Of a DNA stretch of 64,000 nucleotides, positions 1 through 8,700 are shown piece after piece. Where the stretch lies: contig CBDAQC010000001.1 in NCBI GenBank assembly GCA_965198915.1, positions 186,001 to 250,000 of the forward strand, read 5' to 3'. Both the position numbers and the translations under genes were made by a program. The DNA comes from BOG-908 sp965198915 (GTDB lineage Bacteria; Pseudomonadota; Alphaproteobacteria; Acetobacterales; Acetobacteraceae). The notes under the pieces were generated by a model. The model did no database searches. It saw only the letters and a program-made list of their open reading frames with translations, and was not told where the DNA came from. How positions within the stretch are numbered: position 1 is the first letter of the stretch; every line of letters begins with the position of its first letter.

Positions 1-1631
1 TCCACCAGCCCGGCTTGGGCCGGACCGGCCGGCGCGGCTCCGATCACCAGACGCACGAAGCCTGCGGCGAAATCGGAGGATTGGATGATCGCGTCTCCGC
101 AGCGTGCCTGAAAAGCAGGTGCGCGTACGGGCTGCGGCCAGATGCCCGAGCCGTGCGACGCTACGCCGAGATTGTGGGCGCGCACGTAGTCGATCAGGGA
201 CCAGCGTTGGTCCTCGGTCAGGCGAGCGGCGAAACCGGGCATCGCCTGAGCGCCCTCGGGCGTCTGTATGCCGTGCGCCAGCCACCAGAACATCTCGCCG
301 TCATCGTGCATCAGCACGTGGTCCGCGGTGAGGTTGGCCGGCGGCACGGGCAGGCTCTTGGCCAACGGCCCGTCCCCCAGCCCAGCCGGCCCGTGACAGA
401 CGGCGCAATTCGGCCCGAATAGTGAAGCGCCCTCCACGATGGTATCCGCGGAAAAACCGGTCGGCGAGTGATAGAAGCTGGTGGGCGTGGCATCGGCCAG
501 CAGCACGCCCAGATGCGGCACCGAGAACCAGGCGATAAGTGCGGCACAGGCGATGGCCGGCAGGCGCCAGCGGCGCCACGCGATGGCGGCCGCGGTGATG
601 GCCACGCCAACCCCGAGGGACGCGCCGGCGAGCAGCGCCTCCCGCAGGAAGTCCGGATCCTCGCGCACGGCGGAGAGGTCGATCTGCTTGGAAAACGGCC
701 AGATTGGCTGCAGGTGCATCGCCGGGGCCAGGCCGCTCAGCACCACGGCGGCGGCCACGATGGCGAGCGCGGCACCGGTCTGCAGGACCAGGCTGCGCAC
801 GAGGACGCGCCGCGCGGCCTGCGGGCCGGCCTCCAGCAGGGCAGGGGCGAACCGGTAGCGATTGGCGGCGGCGAAGGCGAGCAGGACGGCGAACAGCACG
901 AGCTTGACCAGGACCATCCAGCCGTAAGCCGTGCCGACCAGGCCCGGCACGCTGCCGACCAGCACCCAGCCTTGCACCAGAGCAGAGACTGCAAGTAGCG
1001 CCACGCAGACCTGCCCGACCGGCGAGAACCACCTGGCGGCCGTGGCGGCGACAGGCGGCGGCGCCTGGCCTACCACGATGAGAAGCGGCAGCAGCCCGCC
1101 CAGCCAACCGCCGGCGCCAAGCAGGTGCAGCACATCCATGCCGAGCAGCAGGCTGGGTCCCTGATTCATTGCCGCGGCATGGCTGTGTCCGGCTTGCAGG
1201 CACAGGGCCACGCTTGCGAGGCCGAACGCGAGGCGCTGGCGCAGAGCCGCATCACGACGGCCAATCGCGGCGTGCAAAAGCAGCAGCGCGCCCAATTGCC
1301 ACGCCAGGACGTGCCCGAACGCGGTGTCCTGCAGAACCGTTGGGATGGCGGCGAGTGTACCGGCAAGCGAGCCGGTATCCGCCATGTTCGCCGACTCTAT
1401 TGCCAGCCAGGCCAGGGCGGCCAGCAGGGTCGCGGCCACGCTGGCCTGCTCGAGCACGACCAGCCGCTGCTTGACCGAGTCCGCCAGCACGGTGGACGCG
1501 CGGGTGAGGGCTTTCGGCAGCACCAGGTTGCGGAACGCCAGGGTGCCGAATACGGAGAGCAGCCCGGCCAAGGCCGTGCCGCGGGCCAGGGCGAGCGGCG
1601 CGCCGCCCTGAAGGTCGAACGGCGGCACCAT
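1..1631 (-). CDS. CopD-domain membrane protein fused to cytochrome c (partial, C-terminus off the window)
   Basis: Inner-membrane protein with roughly eight or nine hydrophobic segments of the CopD copper-resistance type over residues 1-330. The C-terminal part carries a periplasmic cytochrome c domain with haem motif C409-AVC-H413 (bases 393-407 on the minus strand) and a later QAMPGF segment that can supply the axial Met. The reading frame is open from ATG at 1631 to the window edge, so the stop lies outside. It begins 3 bases after the copC stop, so the two are probably co-translated. CopD proteins act with periplasmic CopC in copper movement across the inner membrane. The cytochrome fusion suggests coupling of copper handling to electron transfer, which is inference. 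Confidence 0.85.
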   Translation of the reverse strand, partial: MVPPFDLQGGAPLALARGTALAGLLSVFGTLAFRNLVLPKALTRASTVLADSVKQRLVVLEQASVAATLLAALAWLAIESANMADTGSLAGTLAAIPTVLQDTAFGHVLAWQLGALLLLHAAIGRRDAALRQRLAFGLASVALCLQAGHSHAAAMNQGPSLLLGMDVLHLLGAGGWLGGLLPLLIVVGQAPPPVAATAARWFSPVGQVCVALLAVSALVQGWVLVGSVPGLVGTAYGWMVLVKLVLFAVLLAFAAANRYRFAPALLEAGPQAARRVLVRSLVLQTGAALAIVAAAVVLSGLAPAMHLQPIWPFSKQIDLSAVREDPDFLREALLAGASLGVGVAITAAAIAWRRWRLPAIACAALIAWFSVPHLGVLLADATPTSFYHSPTGFSADTIVEGASLFGPNCAVCHGPAGLGDGPLAKSLPVPPANLTADHVLMHDDGEMFWWLAHGIQTPEGAQAMPGFAARLTEDQRWSLIDYVRAHNLGVASHGSGIWPQPVRAPAFQARCGDAIIQSSDFAAGFVRLVIGAAPAGPAQAGLV

Positions 1632-1634
1632 CGC

Positions 1635-2030
1635 CTATGGCGCCACCGTGAAGTGGAACTGGCCCTGTGTCTTGTGGGTGTCCACCGAGGTCACGTGCCA
1701 GGCGACCGTGTAGGTTCCGGCGGTCAGCAGGCCGACCGAGACGGCCAGCTTCCTAGCGTCGGTCCCGGCGATGTGCGCCGCCCCCATCTCCTCGTGCGTG
1801 CCGACCAGGTCAGTCACTTCCACCTTGGAAAAGGCCGGCTCCACGCCTTGAGTGAAGGTCAGCACCACCTCCTTGGGCGGCGAATGAACGGTGCTGCCCA
1901 CCCTCGGCGCGGCCGAGTCTAGGAAGGCATGCGCCCAGGCAGCGCCGGCCGGGATCAGCAGGCTTGCACAGGCGAGCAGGCAGGAGCTTCGGTGGCGGGG
2001 TGCCTGGCGTCGGCTTGAATGCGTGGTCAT
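1635..2030 (-). CDS. copC: CopC-family periplasmic copper-binding protein (first copy)
   Basis: 131 residues with a Sec signal peptide of about 33 residues ending near AWA-HAFLD, so the mature protein would start with His. CopC proteins bind Cu(II) through the N-terminal His and a D-x-H motif near the C-terminus. Here that motif is D-T-H in SVDTHKTQG, and the fold ends in FHFTVAP. The start chosen is the ATG directly before the signal peptide; the upstream extension of this frame is arginine-rich and not credible. The gene sits 11 bases after the upstream beta-barrel-like gene and 3 bases before the CopD-cytochrome c gene, consistent with one operon. The window holds a second copC on the other strand. 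Confidence 0.88.
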   Translation of the reverse strand: MTTHSSRRQAPRHRSSCLLACASLLIPAGAAWAHAFLDSAAPRVGSTVHSPPKEVVLTFTQGVEPAFSKVEVTDLVGTHEEMGAAHIAGTDARKLAVSVGLLTAGTYTVAWHVTSVDTHKTQGQFHFTVAP

Positions 2031-2041
2031 GGAGGTCCCTT

Positions 2042-3016
2042 TCACTCCCCGAAAAGCGGCGCGCCGATGCCGTGCGGATAGAGGTCGTCCAGGAACACAT
2101 GCACCTGGAATATCGCGCCGACATTCGTGCCGGAAGCCTTGTTGGCCGGGATCAACGCCTCCAGCCCGACCTGGTACCAGGTGCGCAGGTAAATCACGCC
2201 CGGTGCTATCGTCCATGTGTTCGCCGAATCGCGCGGCCGCGACGTGGCCGCCGTGGCGCTGACCTCGACCAGCGGGATCAAATGCGCGATCGGCTCCGGC
2301 AGACCGTAATCCCTGATCTGCGCCTGCAGGAATGGAATGCTATACTGCACGGAGAAAGCGCCGACCACTGCGTTCGGGTTGCCCGCGTTGGACTGCAGTG
2401 TCGTCAGCGGCGTCATTGAGGGCACGACAGGCCCTGGTGCTGCCACTTGCATGTCCTTCAGCGCGCGGTCGGCCAGCGCGTAGCTGAGCTCGCCGGTGAA
2501 TGCGACAGGCTGCAAAGCGGGGATCGCGACCTCCTCCAGGTCCTTTCCGAAATACACGGTGGGCGCGGTGTTGCCGTAGGTGTCTGCGCCGGTGTGGGTG
2601 GTGCCGGTGTGGCCGAACTCGCGTATGACGCCGAAAGCCAGGATGAAGTCGTGATCCGGGCTTAGGCATTTCGCCCACTTGCCGGTCACCGCAAGGTCAT
2701 CCCAGCCGGTCTGTGTCTTTGCGTTGTCCGTCTGATCGACGTTGAAGTCGTCGTTGAATGCGAAGCCGAACTCGTCCGTCAGGCGCTTGTCGTATTCGAA
2801 CTGCACGGACGTGTCGTGACCAGGGCCGGGGCCGCCAGCGGCGGCGGTGCGGGTGTAGACGACCTGTGGGAGGGTGATCTCGTCGGCGACGCCCGGGTCA
2901 TCCAGGGTCAGCGTTACGGGATAGACGCGGCTGCCGCACACGGCGTGTGCGAGCGCGCTGGTTGCGTGCACTCCGCCGGCGCAGGCCAGCGCGGCTGGAA
3001 GCAGGTAATGGCGCAT
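2042..3016 (-). CDS. Secreted, probably outer-membrane beta-barrel-like protein of the copper cluster
   Basis: 324 residues with an N-terminal signal peptide (MRHYLLPAALACAGG...ALA) followed by a body of alternating polar and hydrophobic strands with many aromatic residues. The overall look is that of the MetA-pathway / transporter-like outer-membrane proteins often encoded near copC, but I see no diagnostic motif. The ATG at 3016 has AGGAC upstream. It lies between the small DUF2946-like gene and copC on the same strand, which supports a role in metal handling at the envelope. The family assignment is inference; secretion is well supported. Confidence 0.65.
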   Translation of the reverse strand: MRHYLLPAALACAGGVHATSALAHAVCGSRVYPVTLTLDDPGVADEITLPQVVYTRTAAAGGPGPGHDTSVQFEYDKRLTDEFGFAFNDDFNVDQTDNAKTQTGWDDLAVTGKWAKCLSPDHDFILAFGVIREFGHTGTTHTGADTYGNTAPTVYFGKDLEEVAIPALQPVAFTGELSYALADRALKDMQVAAPGPVVPSMTPLTTLQSNAGNPNAVVGAFSVQYSIPFLQAQIRDYGLPEPIAHLIPLVEVSATAATSRPRDSANTWTIAPGVIYLRTWYQVGLEALIPANKASGTNVGAIFQVHVFLDDLYPHGIGAPLFGE

Positions 3017-3084
3017 GGGTTTGTCCTGTCTGTCTGGTCCGGTGGCGCACGCCGGGCACGCGGGCACGGCGGCGGACGAAGCCG

Positions 3085-3465
3085 TCAGACAGGAAGAGGC
3101 GGGCCGGTAGCGTAGGCCGTAGTGCCGCGAAAGGCGGGCGGCGCACGTGCAATCTGCCGGCTTGGCCGTGCGGCCCGCAGTACGGGCAGTGGCGGAAGGC
3201 CTGGCGCCACAACCGGGATCGCGAAATGATCAAGGCTGGTCGGGCCGGCCTGCAGCCGCGCGGTTTCATTCACGTGATGCGGCAGGACCGGCCTGCCGTG
3301 GTCCGCACCAGATCCTGCATGGCAGAAGATCGTGACCGCTTCGACCGCGCGAGCGGCGGAGGGCTCGTCCGCCTTCGTCCGGCCGGACAATACAAGCAGC
3401 AAGGCCAGGCAGGCGGCCAGGCTCAGGCGGTATATAGGCCGGTGGCGGGTTTGGGGTGGATGCAC
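3085..3465 (-). CDS. Small exported protein, possibly DUF2946-like
   Basis: About 126 residues if it starts at the GTG at 3465. It has an arginine-containing n-region, a strong hydrophobic stretch (LAACLALLLVLSG) and a body with FCHAG, HH and a terminal GPP motif. The C-H-A-G pattern and the GPP end recall DUF2946 proteins, which commonly neighbour copper-responsive genes, but the usual second Cys pair is missing. No good ribosome site is visible and the frame runs upstream into a repeat, so the start is uncertain. It precedes the beta-barrel-like gene and copC on the same strand. It could be non-coding. Confidence 0.4.
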   Translation of the reverse strand: MHPPQTRHRPIYRLSLAACLALLLVLSGRTKADEPSAARAVEAVTIFCHAGSGADHGRPVLPHHVNETARLQAGPTSLDHFAIPVVAPGLPPLPVLRAARPSRQIARAPPAFRGTTAYATGPPLPV

Positions 3466-3496
3466 GCGAGCAGCTTTAACGGCGCGGGAGAAGAAA

Positions 3497-3527
3497 GGAA
3501 GGCCTTCTTGCACGAAGAAAGCCTTCC
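3497..3527. terminator. Hairpin between the small lipoprotein and the DUF2946-like gene
   Basis: GGAAGGC-C-TTCTT pairs with AAGAA-A-GCCTTCC around a 5-base loop, a 12-bp stem with one internal mismatch. It lies 10 bases past the lipoprotein stop codon. It shares the AAGGCCTTC core of the repeat family described elsewhere in the window but lacks the long A/T arms, so it looks like a degenerate member acting as a terminator. Confidence 0.5.
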
Positions 3528-3536
3528 GGCTTTGCG

Positions 3537-3668
3537 TCAGTAGACCGCGCAACGTGCCGGGTGCACGCCACCGTAAGGCCCCACATAGCCAGGGCGGCAC
3601 CCTGCCACGCAGCCGCTCACGCTGACGGCGGCGCCCAGCAAAAGAAAGGCCACAAACACTCTACGCAT
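3537..3668 (-). CDS. 43-residue predicted lipoprotein
   Basis: A very short protein with a classic lipoprotein signal: MRR, a hydrophobic core (VFVAFLLLGAAVS) and lipobox VSGC. The mature part is about 24 residues, rich in Gly and Pro, with three cysteines counting the lipidated one. AGGA lies 8 bases upstream of the ATG, and a hairpin follows the stop. It stands alone between the two divergent copCD sets. Its function is unknown; small Gly/Pro/Cys lipoproteins of this sort are common and not diagnostic. Confidence 0.65.
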   Translation of the reverse strand: MRRVFVAFLLLGAAVSVSGCVAGCRPGYVGPYGGVHPARCAVY

Positions 3669-3809
3669 CACATCATCCTTTCGGTTCGACGACGACCGTC
3701 TACGCGCCGGTTGTGACAGGAACAGGGCGGACGCGAAACGGACTGTGACAATTGGCGAGGCCGGGCCAATTACGCTAAACCCCGCCCCCTTCGTCAATGG
3801 ATTGGATTG

Positions 3810-4178
3810 ATGCGCCTGCTTGCCTGCCTGATCGTCTGCCTGGCCGCGCTGGGCCTGCATTCCGCCGCCGCCCACGCCATCCTGATCGACAGCACACCGT
3901 CTCCCCTGGCCCATGTGCCGGCCGGGCACCTGGCGCTGACGCTGCGCTACAACAGCCGGGTGGATGCTGGCCGGTCCAAGCTCGTCCTGCAGCATGCTGA
4001 CGCCGAGACCCGCCTGGAGCAGACCGCAGGCGACACGCCGGACGTGCTGCGCGCGACGCTTGACGTGACACCGGGCGATTATGTGGTGGTCTGGCAAGTG
4101 CTTGCGACGGACGGCCACATCACGCGGGGCCGTGTGCCGTTCACGGTGGACGCGGCCTCCGTGACGAGCAGCAAATAG
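3810..4178 (+). CDS. copC: CopC-family periplasmic copper-binding protein (second copy)
   Basis: 122 residues: a signal peptide MRLLACLIVCLAALGLHSAAA, then the mature end HAILIDSTP with the N-terminal His of CopC proteins and a D-G-H motif (LATDGHITRG) that matches the second half of the Cu(II) site. The ATG at 3810 is preferred over a TTG three bases upstream. It is only distantly similar to the first copC (minus strand, 1635-2030). The stop codon is followed with no gap by the next gene, a CopD family protein, giving a compact copC-copD pair. Confidence 0.85.
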   Translation: MRLLACLIVCLAALGLHSAAAHAILIDSTPSPLAHVPAGHLALTLRYNSRVDAGRSKLVLQHADAETRLEQTAGDTPDVLRATLDVTPGDYVVVWQVLATDGHITRGRVPFTVDAASVTSSK

Positions 4179-5816
4179 TTGAACCGCCTCGTCGACCTGA
4201 TCGGCTATGTCGGTATCCTGCTGCATGGGCTGGTGATCGTCAGCCAGTCCATGGCGCTGGGCGGCATGCTGTTCCTGGTGCTGCTGGCGCGGCCGTTCGC
4301 CGGTCAGCTCGGCCCAGTGGTGGGGCGCACCGCGGCCATCGCCGCCTGGAGTGCCGTGGCCCTGGTGGGCGTGGAGGCAGTCAACGTCGGGCTGCAGACG
4401 GCCGTGCTGGTCACTACGGTGGACCTGCCGGTTGGTAACGTGCTGAGCGCCAACTTTGCGGTGGCAGGGATCATCAAGACGGTGGCGGCCGGCGCGCTGG
4501 CGCTGCTGTTGTGGCGCAATGCTGCGGCGCCCTGGCTGCTGGGCACGGGTGCGGTGGAGCTGGCGGCGGCCACGCTGACCACGCATGCCGCGGCGCGCCT
4601 GTCCGACAACGCGCTGCTGCTGGGGGTGGAGGCGCTGCACCAGTTGGGTGCGGCCATCTGGATCGGCGGCATACCGTGCTTCGTGATGGCACTGGCGCGG
4701 CTGAAGGATGGCGGCGCGCTGCGGCTGGTGGGCGCGCGGTTCTCCCGCATGTCGATGGCGGGCGTGGCCTGCATCCTGGTCTCCGGTGTGACCATGTCCC
4801 TGTTCTATATCGGCAACTGGGCCGGGCTGTACGGCACCGCTTACGGCGTGATGGTGGGGGCCAAGGTCGCCATGTTCGCCATGCTGCTGGCGTTGGGCCT
4901 GGGCAATTTTCTGGTCACCGAGCGCCTGCGGCGCGACCCCGCCACGCCGGTTCTGCGGCTGCGCCGGTTTGCCGAGGTGGAGATCGGCATAGGCTTCACC
5001 GTATTCTTCGCCGCGGCCTCGCTCACCTCCGTGCCGCCGGCGATCGACCTGACGACAGACCGGGCCACCTGGCAGGAGATCGTGGCGCGCGATCTCTCGC
5101 CGCGGCTGCCCACGCTGGTCTCCCCGGACCACGCGCGGCTGGGCATACCGGCGCTGCAGGCGCAGCTTGATGCCGAGGCGCGGGCGCGGGCGGCCGAGCC
5201 GCGTGCCGCGTTCGTGGAGGGTTCGGGCGAGCTGCCGCCGCGCAACGCGGACGACATCGCCTGGTCCGAATACAATCACCATTGGGCCGGGCTGTTCGTG
5301 CTGGCGATCGGGCTGCTGGCGCTGCTGAACCAGGCGGGCGTACGCTGGGCACGGCATTGGCCGCTGGTGTTTCTGGGCCTGTCGGCATTTTTGTTCCTGC
5401 GCAGCGACCCTGAGGTTTGGCCGCTGGGCGACATCGGGCTGATCGAGTCGCTGCGCGACGCGGAGGTGGTGCAGCACCGGCTGTTCGCGCTGATGCCGCT
5501 GCTGTTCGGCGTGTTCGAGTGGTGCGTGCGTACCGGACGGCTGCGCAGCCGGGCGGCCGCGCAGGTGTTTCCCCTGGTATGCGCCGGCGGTGGCGCGCTG
5601 CTGCTGACGCATAACCACACGATCGCCAACGTGAAGGACGCGCTGCTGATCGAGTTCACGCACACGCCGCTGGCGCTGGCCTCCATTATGGCCGGCTGGG
5701 CGCGCTGGCTGGAGATACGGCTGCCGGCGGGACGGGGCGCGGTAGTGGCTGGGTGGGTGTGGCCTTGCTGTTTCGTGGCGATCGGGTTGATGTTGGTGTT
5801 CTATCGGGAGGCTTAG
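4179..5816 (+). CDS. CopD-family multi-pass membrane protein (second copy)
   Basis: 545 residues, about twelve or more hydrophobic segments. The N-terminal half has CopD features, including the WIGGIP segment near residue 162. A soluble loop at about 300-360 carries charged residues, and the C-terminal membrane half contains His-rich segments (NHHWAG, LTHNHTIANVKD, FTHTPL) that could bind metal. The first usable codon is a TTG directly abutting the copC TAG; no better upstream start exists, so the start is somewhat uncertain. It is much longer than a minimal CopD and lacks the cytochrome c domain of the other copy. Repeat element 5817-6000 follows immediately. Confidence 0.78.
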   Translation: MNRLVDLIGYVGILLHGLVIVSQSMALGGMLFLVLLARPFAGQLGPVVGRTAAIAAWSAVALVGVEAVNVGLQTAVLVTTVDLPVGNVLSANFAVAGIIKTVAAGALALLLWRNAAAPWLLGTGAVELAAATLTTHAAARLSDNALLLGVEALHQLGAAIWIGGIPCFVMALARLKDGGALRLVGARFSRMSMAGVACILVSGVTMSLFYIGNWAGLYGTAYGVMVGAKVAMFAMLLALGLGNFLVTERLRRDPATPVLRLRRFAEVEIGIGFTVFFAAASLTSVPPAIDLTTDRATWQEIVARDLSPRLPTLVSPDHARLGIPALQAQLDAEARARAAEPRAAFVEGSGELPPRNADDIAWSEYNHHWAGLFVLAIGLLALLNQAGVRWARHWPLVFLGLSAFLFLRSDPEVWPLGDIGLIESLRDAEVVQHRLFALMPLLFGVFEWCVRTGRLRSRAAAQVFPLVCAGGGALLLTHNHTIANVKDALLIEFTHTPLALASIMAGWARWLEIRLPAGRGAVVAGWVWPCCFVAIGLMLVFYREA

Positions 5817-6000
5817 GTAAGGAAGGCCTTCTTTTTCGAGAAAAAGAAGCAAAAAGCTTTTGTCCCTGTCGCCGGCATAGCGGCCTCGCCTAGTCCGGCA
5901 AGTTCCGTAGTTGCAGAACCTGGGCGCGCCTCGATGCAGGCGGGGAAGCGAAAGTTTTTTGGTTCTTTTCTTCAAAAAAGAACCGCTTCCTTCCTTTCTT
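5817..6000. repeat. Intergenic hairpin-pair element 1 (GAAG-type left, GAAC-type right)
   Basis: The left unit begins 1 base after the copD stop: GTAAGGAAGGCCTTC followed by a CTTC(T)n / (A)nGAAG hairpin and AAAGCTTTTG. The right unit is an inverted copy in which the stem is GGTTC / GAACC. A GC-rich spacer of about 90 bases separates them. The units look like Rho-independent terminators facing both ways. Confidence 0.85.
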
Positions 6001-6011
6001 GGAGTGTATCT

Positions 6012-7910
6012 ATGAGGGCCATCGTCATTGTGCTGGGACTATTCTGCACCACCCTGCACGCGCAAACCCTGCCCAGCGAGACGCCCGAGCATTTCAAGCC
6101 GGTGACGAAGAGCTTCGACTACGAGCGGCGCGACGTGATGATCCCGATGCGCGACGGCGTGCACCTGCACACCGTGATACTGGTGCCGCGCGGCGCGCAT
6201 CATGCGCCGATGCTGCTGACCCGCACGCCGTACAACGCGACGGAGACAACGAGCTACGGCAACAGCAGCCATCTTGTTGTGAGCCTGGACGGCTACGACA
6301 ACGCGGACGACGTGATCGGCGATTCCGGCTACATTCGCGTGGTGCAGGACGTACGCGGAAAGTACAAGTCCGAAGGCGATTACGTGATGAACCGGCCGCT
6401 GGTCGGGCCGCTGAACCCCACGAAGGTGGACCACGCGACGGACACCTACGACACGATCGAGTGGCTGGTGCACAACGTGCCGGAGAGCAACGGGCGTGTG
6501 GGAACCATAGGCATCTCGTATGACGGGTTCACCACACTGATGAGCCTGGTGCATCCGCATCCTGCGCTGAAGGTAGCGGTGCCGATGAACCCGATGGTGG
6601 ATGGCTGGATCGGCGACGACTGGTTCCACCGCGGCGCGTTCCGCATGTTGGGAAGCCTGAATTACATCTACGAGCAGGAGGCCACACGCGCCAACGACGA
6701 GAAATGGTGGACCGACCATTACGACGACTACGACACAGCGCTGGAGGCGGGCTCGGCCGGCGCGCTGGCGCACAGCCACGGCGAGGAGGCAATCGGGTTC
6801 TACCAGAAGCTGACGCAGCACACGGCGTATGACGATTTCTGGAAAGCGCAGGCGGTGGACAAGATACTCGGCGCGCAGGGCATCACGGTGCCCACGCTGC
6901 TGGTGCACAGCCTGTGGGACCAGGAGGACATCTACGGCGCGCTGGCGGTGTATGCGGCGCTGCATGCCAGGCCGGATTCGGCCGGCAAGCTGTTCCTGGC
7001 GATGGGCCCCTGGCACCATGGGCAGGAGATCGACGCGGACCAGAAGCTGGGCGAGATCAGCTTCGGCGGTGACACCGGCCTGTATTTCCGCCAGCACATC
7101 CTGCGTCCGTTCCTGGACCACTACCTGAAGGACGGCGCGCCGCCGATGGATGTGGCGCCGGTGAGCGCGTTCGAGAGCGGCACGAACCGCTGGCTGCGTC
7201 TGCAGAACTGGCCGCAGGGCTGCGAGGCTGACTGCAAGGTGACGCCGACCGCGATGCACCTGCTGCCGGGTGCCAAGCTTTCGCCGGATGTGGCGGACGC
7301 TTCCGGCTACTCCGCTTACGTGTCCGATCCGGCAAAGCCGGTGCCGTTCATCCAGCGGCCGATACACCTGCTGGCGGACGGCGAGGCCGATAGCTGGCGC
7401 AACTGGCTGGCGAGCGACCAGCGCGAGGCGAGCACGCGCCCTGATGTGCTGAGCTTCACCACGGACCGGCTGACAGCACCGGTGAAGATCGCCGGCGCCC
7501 CGCTGGCCCATTTGGTTGCCAGCACGACGGGGACGGATGGCGACTTCGTAGTGAAGGTGATCGACGTGTATCCGGACGAGGTGGCGCAGACGCCGCGTCT
7601 GGGAGGGTATCAGTTGATGGTGTCGGCCGATATCTTGCGCGGCCGTTACCGGCATGCGTACGACAAGCCGGAAGCAATCCCGGCGAACGAGAAGCAGAAT
7701 TACGACTTCGCGCTGCCCAACGCGGACCATGTGTTCCTGCCAGGGCACCGCATCATGGTGCAGGTGCAGTCCACCTGGTTTCCGCTGTACGACCGCAATC
7801 CGCAAACCTATGTGGACAACATCTTCTCGGCACAGCCGGGCGACTACAAGCCGGCCAGCATCAAGGTTTTCGCGGATAGCGCGGTGGAGCTGCCGGTGGT
7901 GCAGCCGTGA
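6012..7910 (+). CDS. CocE/NonD-family serine hydrolase (peptidase S15 fold), exported
   Basis: 632 residues with a signal peptide ending near LHA-QTLP. It has an alpha/beta-hydrolase core with nucleophile motif G-I-S169-Y-D-G, an acid in SLWDQED and His in GPWHHG, which together form the catalytic triad of the X-Pro dipeptidyl peptidase / cocaine esterase family. The C-terminal jelly-roll domain is also present (from about 430, ending LPGHRIMVQVQSTWFPLYDRNP). The ATG at 6012 has GGAG 7 bases upstream. The family hydrolyses acyl-peptide or ester bonds; the real substrate cannot be told. It follows repeat element 1 and precedes an ankyrin protein on the same strand. Confidence 0.88.
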   Translation: MRAIVIVLGLFCTTLHAQTLPSETPEHFKPVTKSFDYERRDVMIPMRDGVHLHTVILVPRGAHHAPMLLTRTPYNATETTSYGNSSHLVVSLDGYDNADDVIGDSGYIRVVQDVRGKYKSEGDYVMNRPLVGPLNPTKVDHATDTYDTIEWLVHNVPESNGRVGTIGISYDGFTTLMSLVHPHPALKVAVPMNPMVDGWIGDDWFHRGAFRMLGSLNYIYEQEATRANDEKWWTDHYDDYDTALEAGSAGALAHSHGEEAIGFYQKLTQHTAYDDFWKAQAVDKILGAQGITVPTLLVHSLWDQEDIYGALAVYAALHARPDSAGKLFLAMGPWHHGQEIDADQKLGEISFGGDTGLYFRQHILRPFLDHYLKDGAPPMDVAPVSAFESGTNRWLRLQNWPQGCEADCKVTPTAMHLLPGAKLSPDVADASGYSAYVSDPAKPVPFIQRPIHLLADGEADSWRNWLASDQREASTRPDVLSFTTDRLTAPVKIAGAPLAHLVASTTGTDGDFVVKVIDVYPDEVAQTPRLGGYQLMVSADILRGRYRHAYDKPEAIPANEKQNYDFALPNADHVFLPGHRIMVQVQSTWFPLYDRNPQTYVDNIFSAQPGDYKPASIKVFADSAVELPVVQP

Positions 7911-7976
7911 GGACGCACGCATGACGGACCGGCTGTCCTGTCGGGGCGTGGCGCACAGGCGAGGCGCAGCGAGCAC

Positions 7977-8615
7977 ATGAGTCATTCCGACCTTCTGGCG
8001 GCGATACGCGCCGGCCAGCCGCAGACGGTAGCGGCGTTGCTGGAAGCGGACCGGGCCTTGTGCGTGCTGGACGACGAGCCGAGCGCGCTGATGCTGGCGC
8101 TGTATCATCGCCAGCAGGAGACCGCGGCACTGATAGCCGGCCGCCGGCGGTTTCTGACGGTATTCGAGGCGGCGGCGATCGGCAGTGTGCCGGCGCTGCG
8201 CTTCACCTTGCAGGCGTTGCCGGTGGCGGCCGCCGCGTTCTCCGATGACGGCTTCACCGCATTGCATCTCGCCTGCTTCTTCGGCCGGCCCGAGGCGGTC
8301 AGCCTGCTGCTGGCGACGGGTGCCGATTGCAACGCGGTGGCCACCAACGGATCCCTGCTGCGACCGCTGCACAGCGCCGCTGCCCAGGGCAGCCTGGAGA
8401 TCGCACGCCTGTTGCTGGATGGGGGCGCCGACCCGAACGCCACGCAACAGAGCAGCTTCACAGCGCTGCATGCCGCGGCCCTGCGCGGCGATTTGGCACT
8501 GGCGGAGCTGCTGATCGAACGCGGCGCGCTGGCGGAGGCGAAAGCGGATGACGGCCGCACCGCGGCGGACATCGCGCGCGATTCGGGACATGCGTGGCTG
8601 CTCCGTTCTGGATAA
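7977..8615 (+). CDS. Ankyrin-repeat protein
   Basis: 212 residues without a signal peptide. At least three clear ankyrin repeats lie in the second half: DGFTALHLACFFGRPEAVSLLL near 90-115, then LRPLHSAAAQGSLEIARLLLDGGADPNA, then FTALHAAALRGDLALAELLIERGA. Weaker repeats precede them. Ankyrin repeats bind protein partners; no enzymatic domain is present. It lies 66 bases after the hydrolase gene on the same strand, possibly in the same transcript. Confidence 0.85.
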   Translation: MSHSDLLAAIRAGQPQTVAALLEADRALCVLDDEPSALMLALYHRQQETAALIAGRRRFLTVFEAAAIGSVPALRFTLQALPVAAAAFSDDGFTALHLACFFGRPEAVSLLLATGADCNAVATNGSLLRPLHSAAAQGSLEIARLLLDGGADPNATQQSSFTALHAAALRGDLALAELLIERGALAEAKADDGRTAADIARDSGHAWLLRSG

Positions 8616-8700
8616 GTAACGGTAAGAGCGAGGAAGACCATCTTTCGAAGAAGGGTAGAAGCGTTGATTGGGCTGTGACGGTTTTGGAGCGGCTTGCGCT

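Noticed and set aside
3537..5975. 812-codon minus-strand frame opposite copD
   Set aside because: Only the last 43 codons (the lipoprotein) are credible; the rest is Arg/Gln/His-rich antisense of copC/copD and repeat sequence.
6039..8591. 850-codon minus-strand frame opposite the S15 hydrolase and ankyrin gene
   Set aside because: Arg/Gln/His/Val-rich composition typical of the complement of GC-rich genes; the opposite strand holds clear protein families.
8616..8660. Possible degenerate repeat unit after the ankyrin gene
   Set aside because: GAGGAAGACCATCTTTCGAAGAAGG has only partial similarity and no clear hairpin arms.
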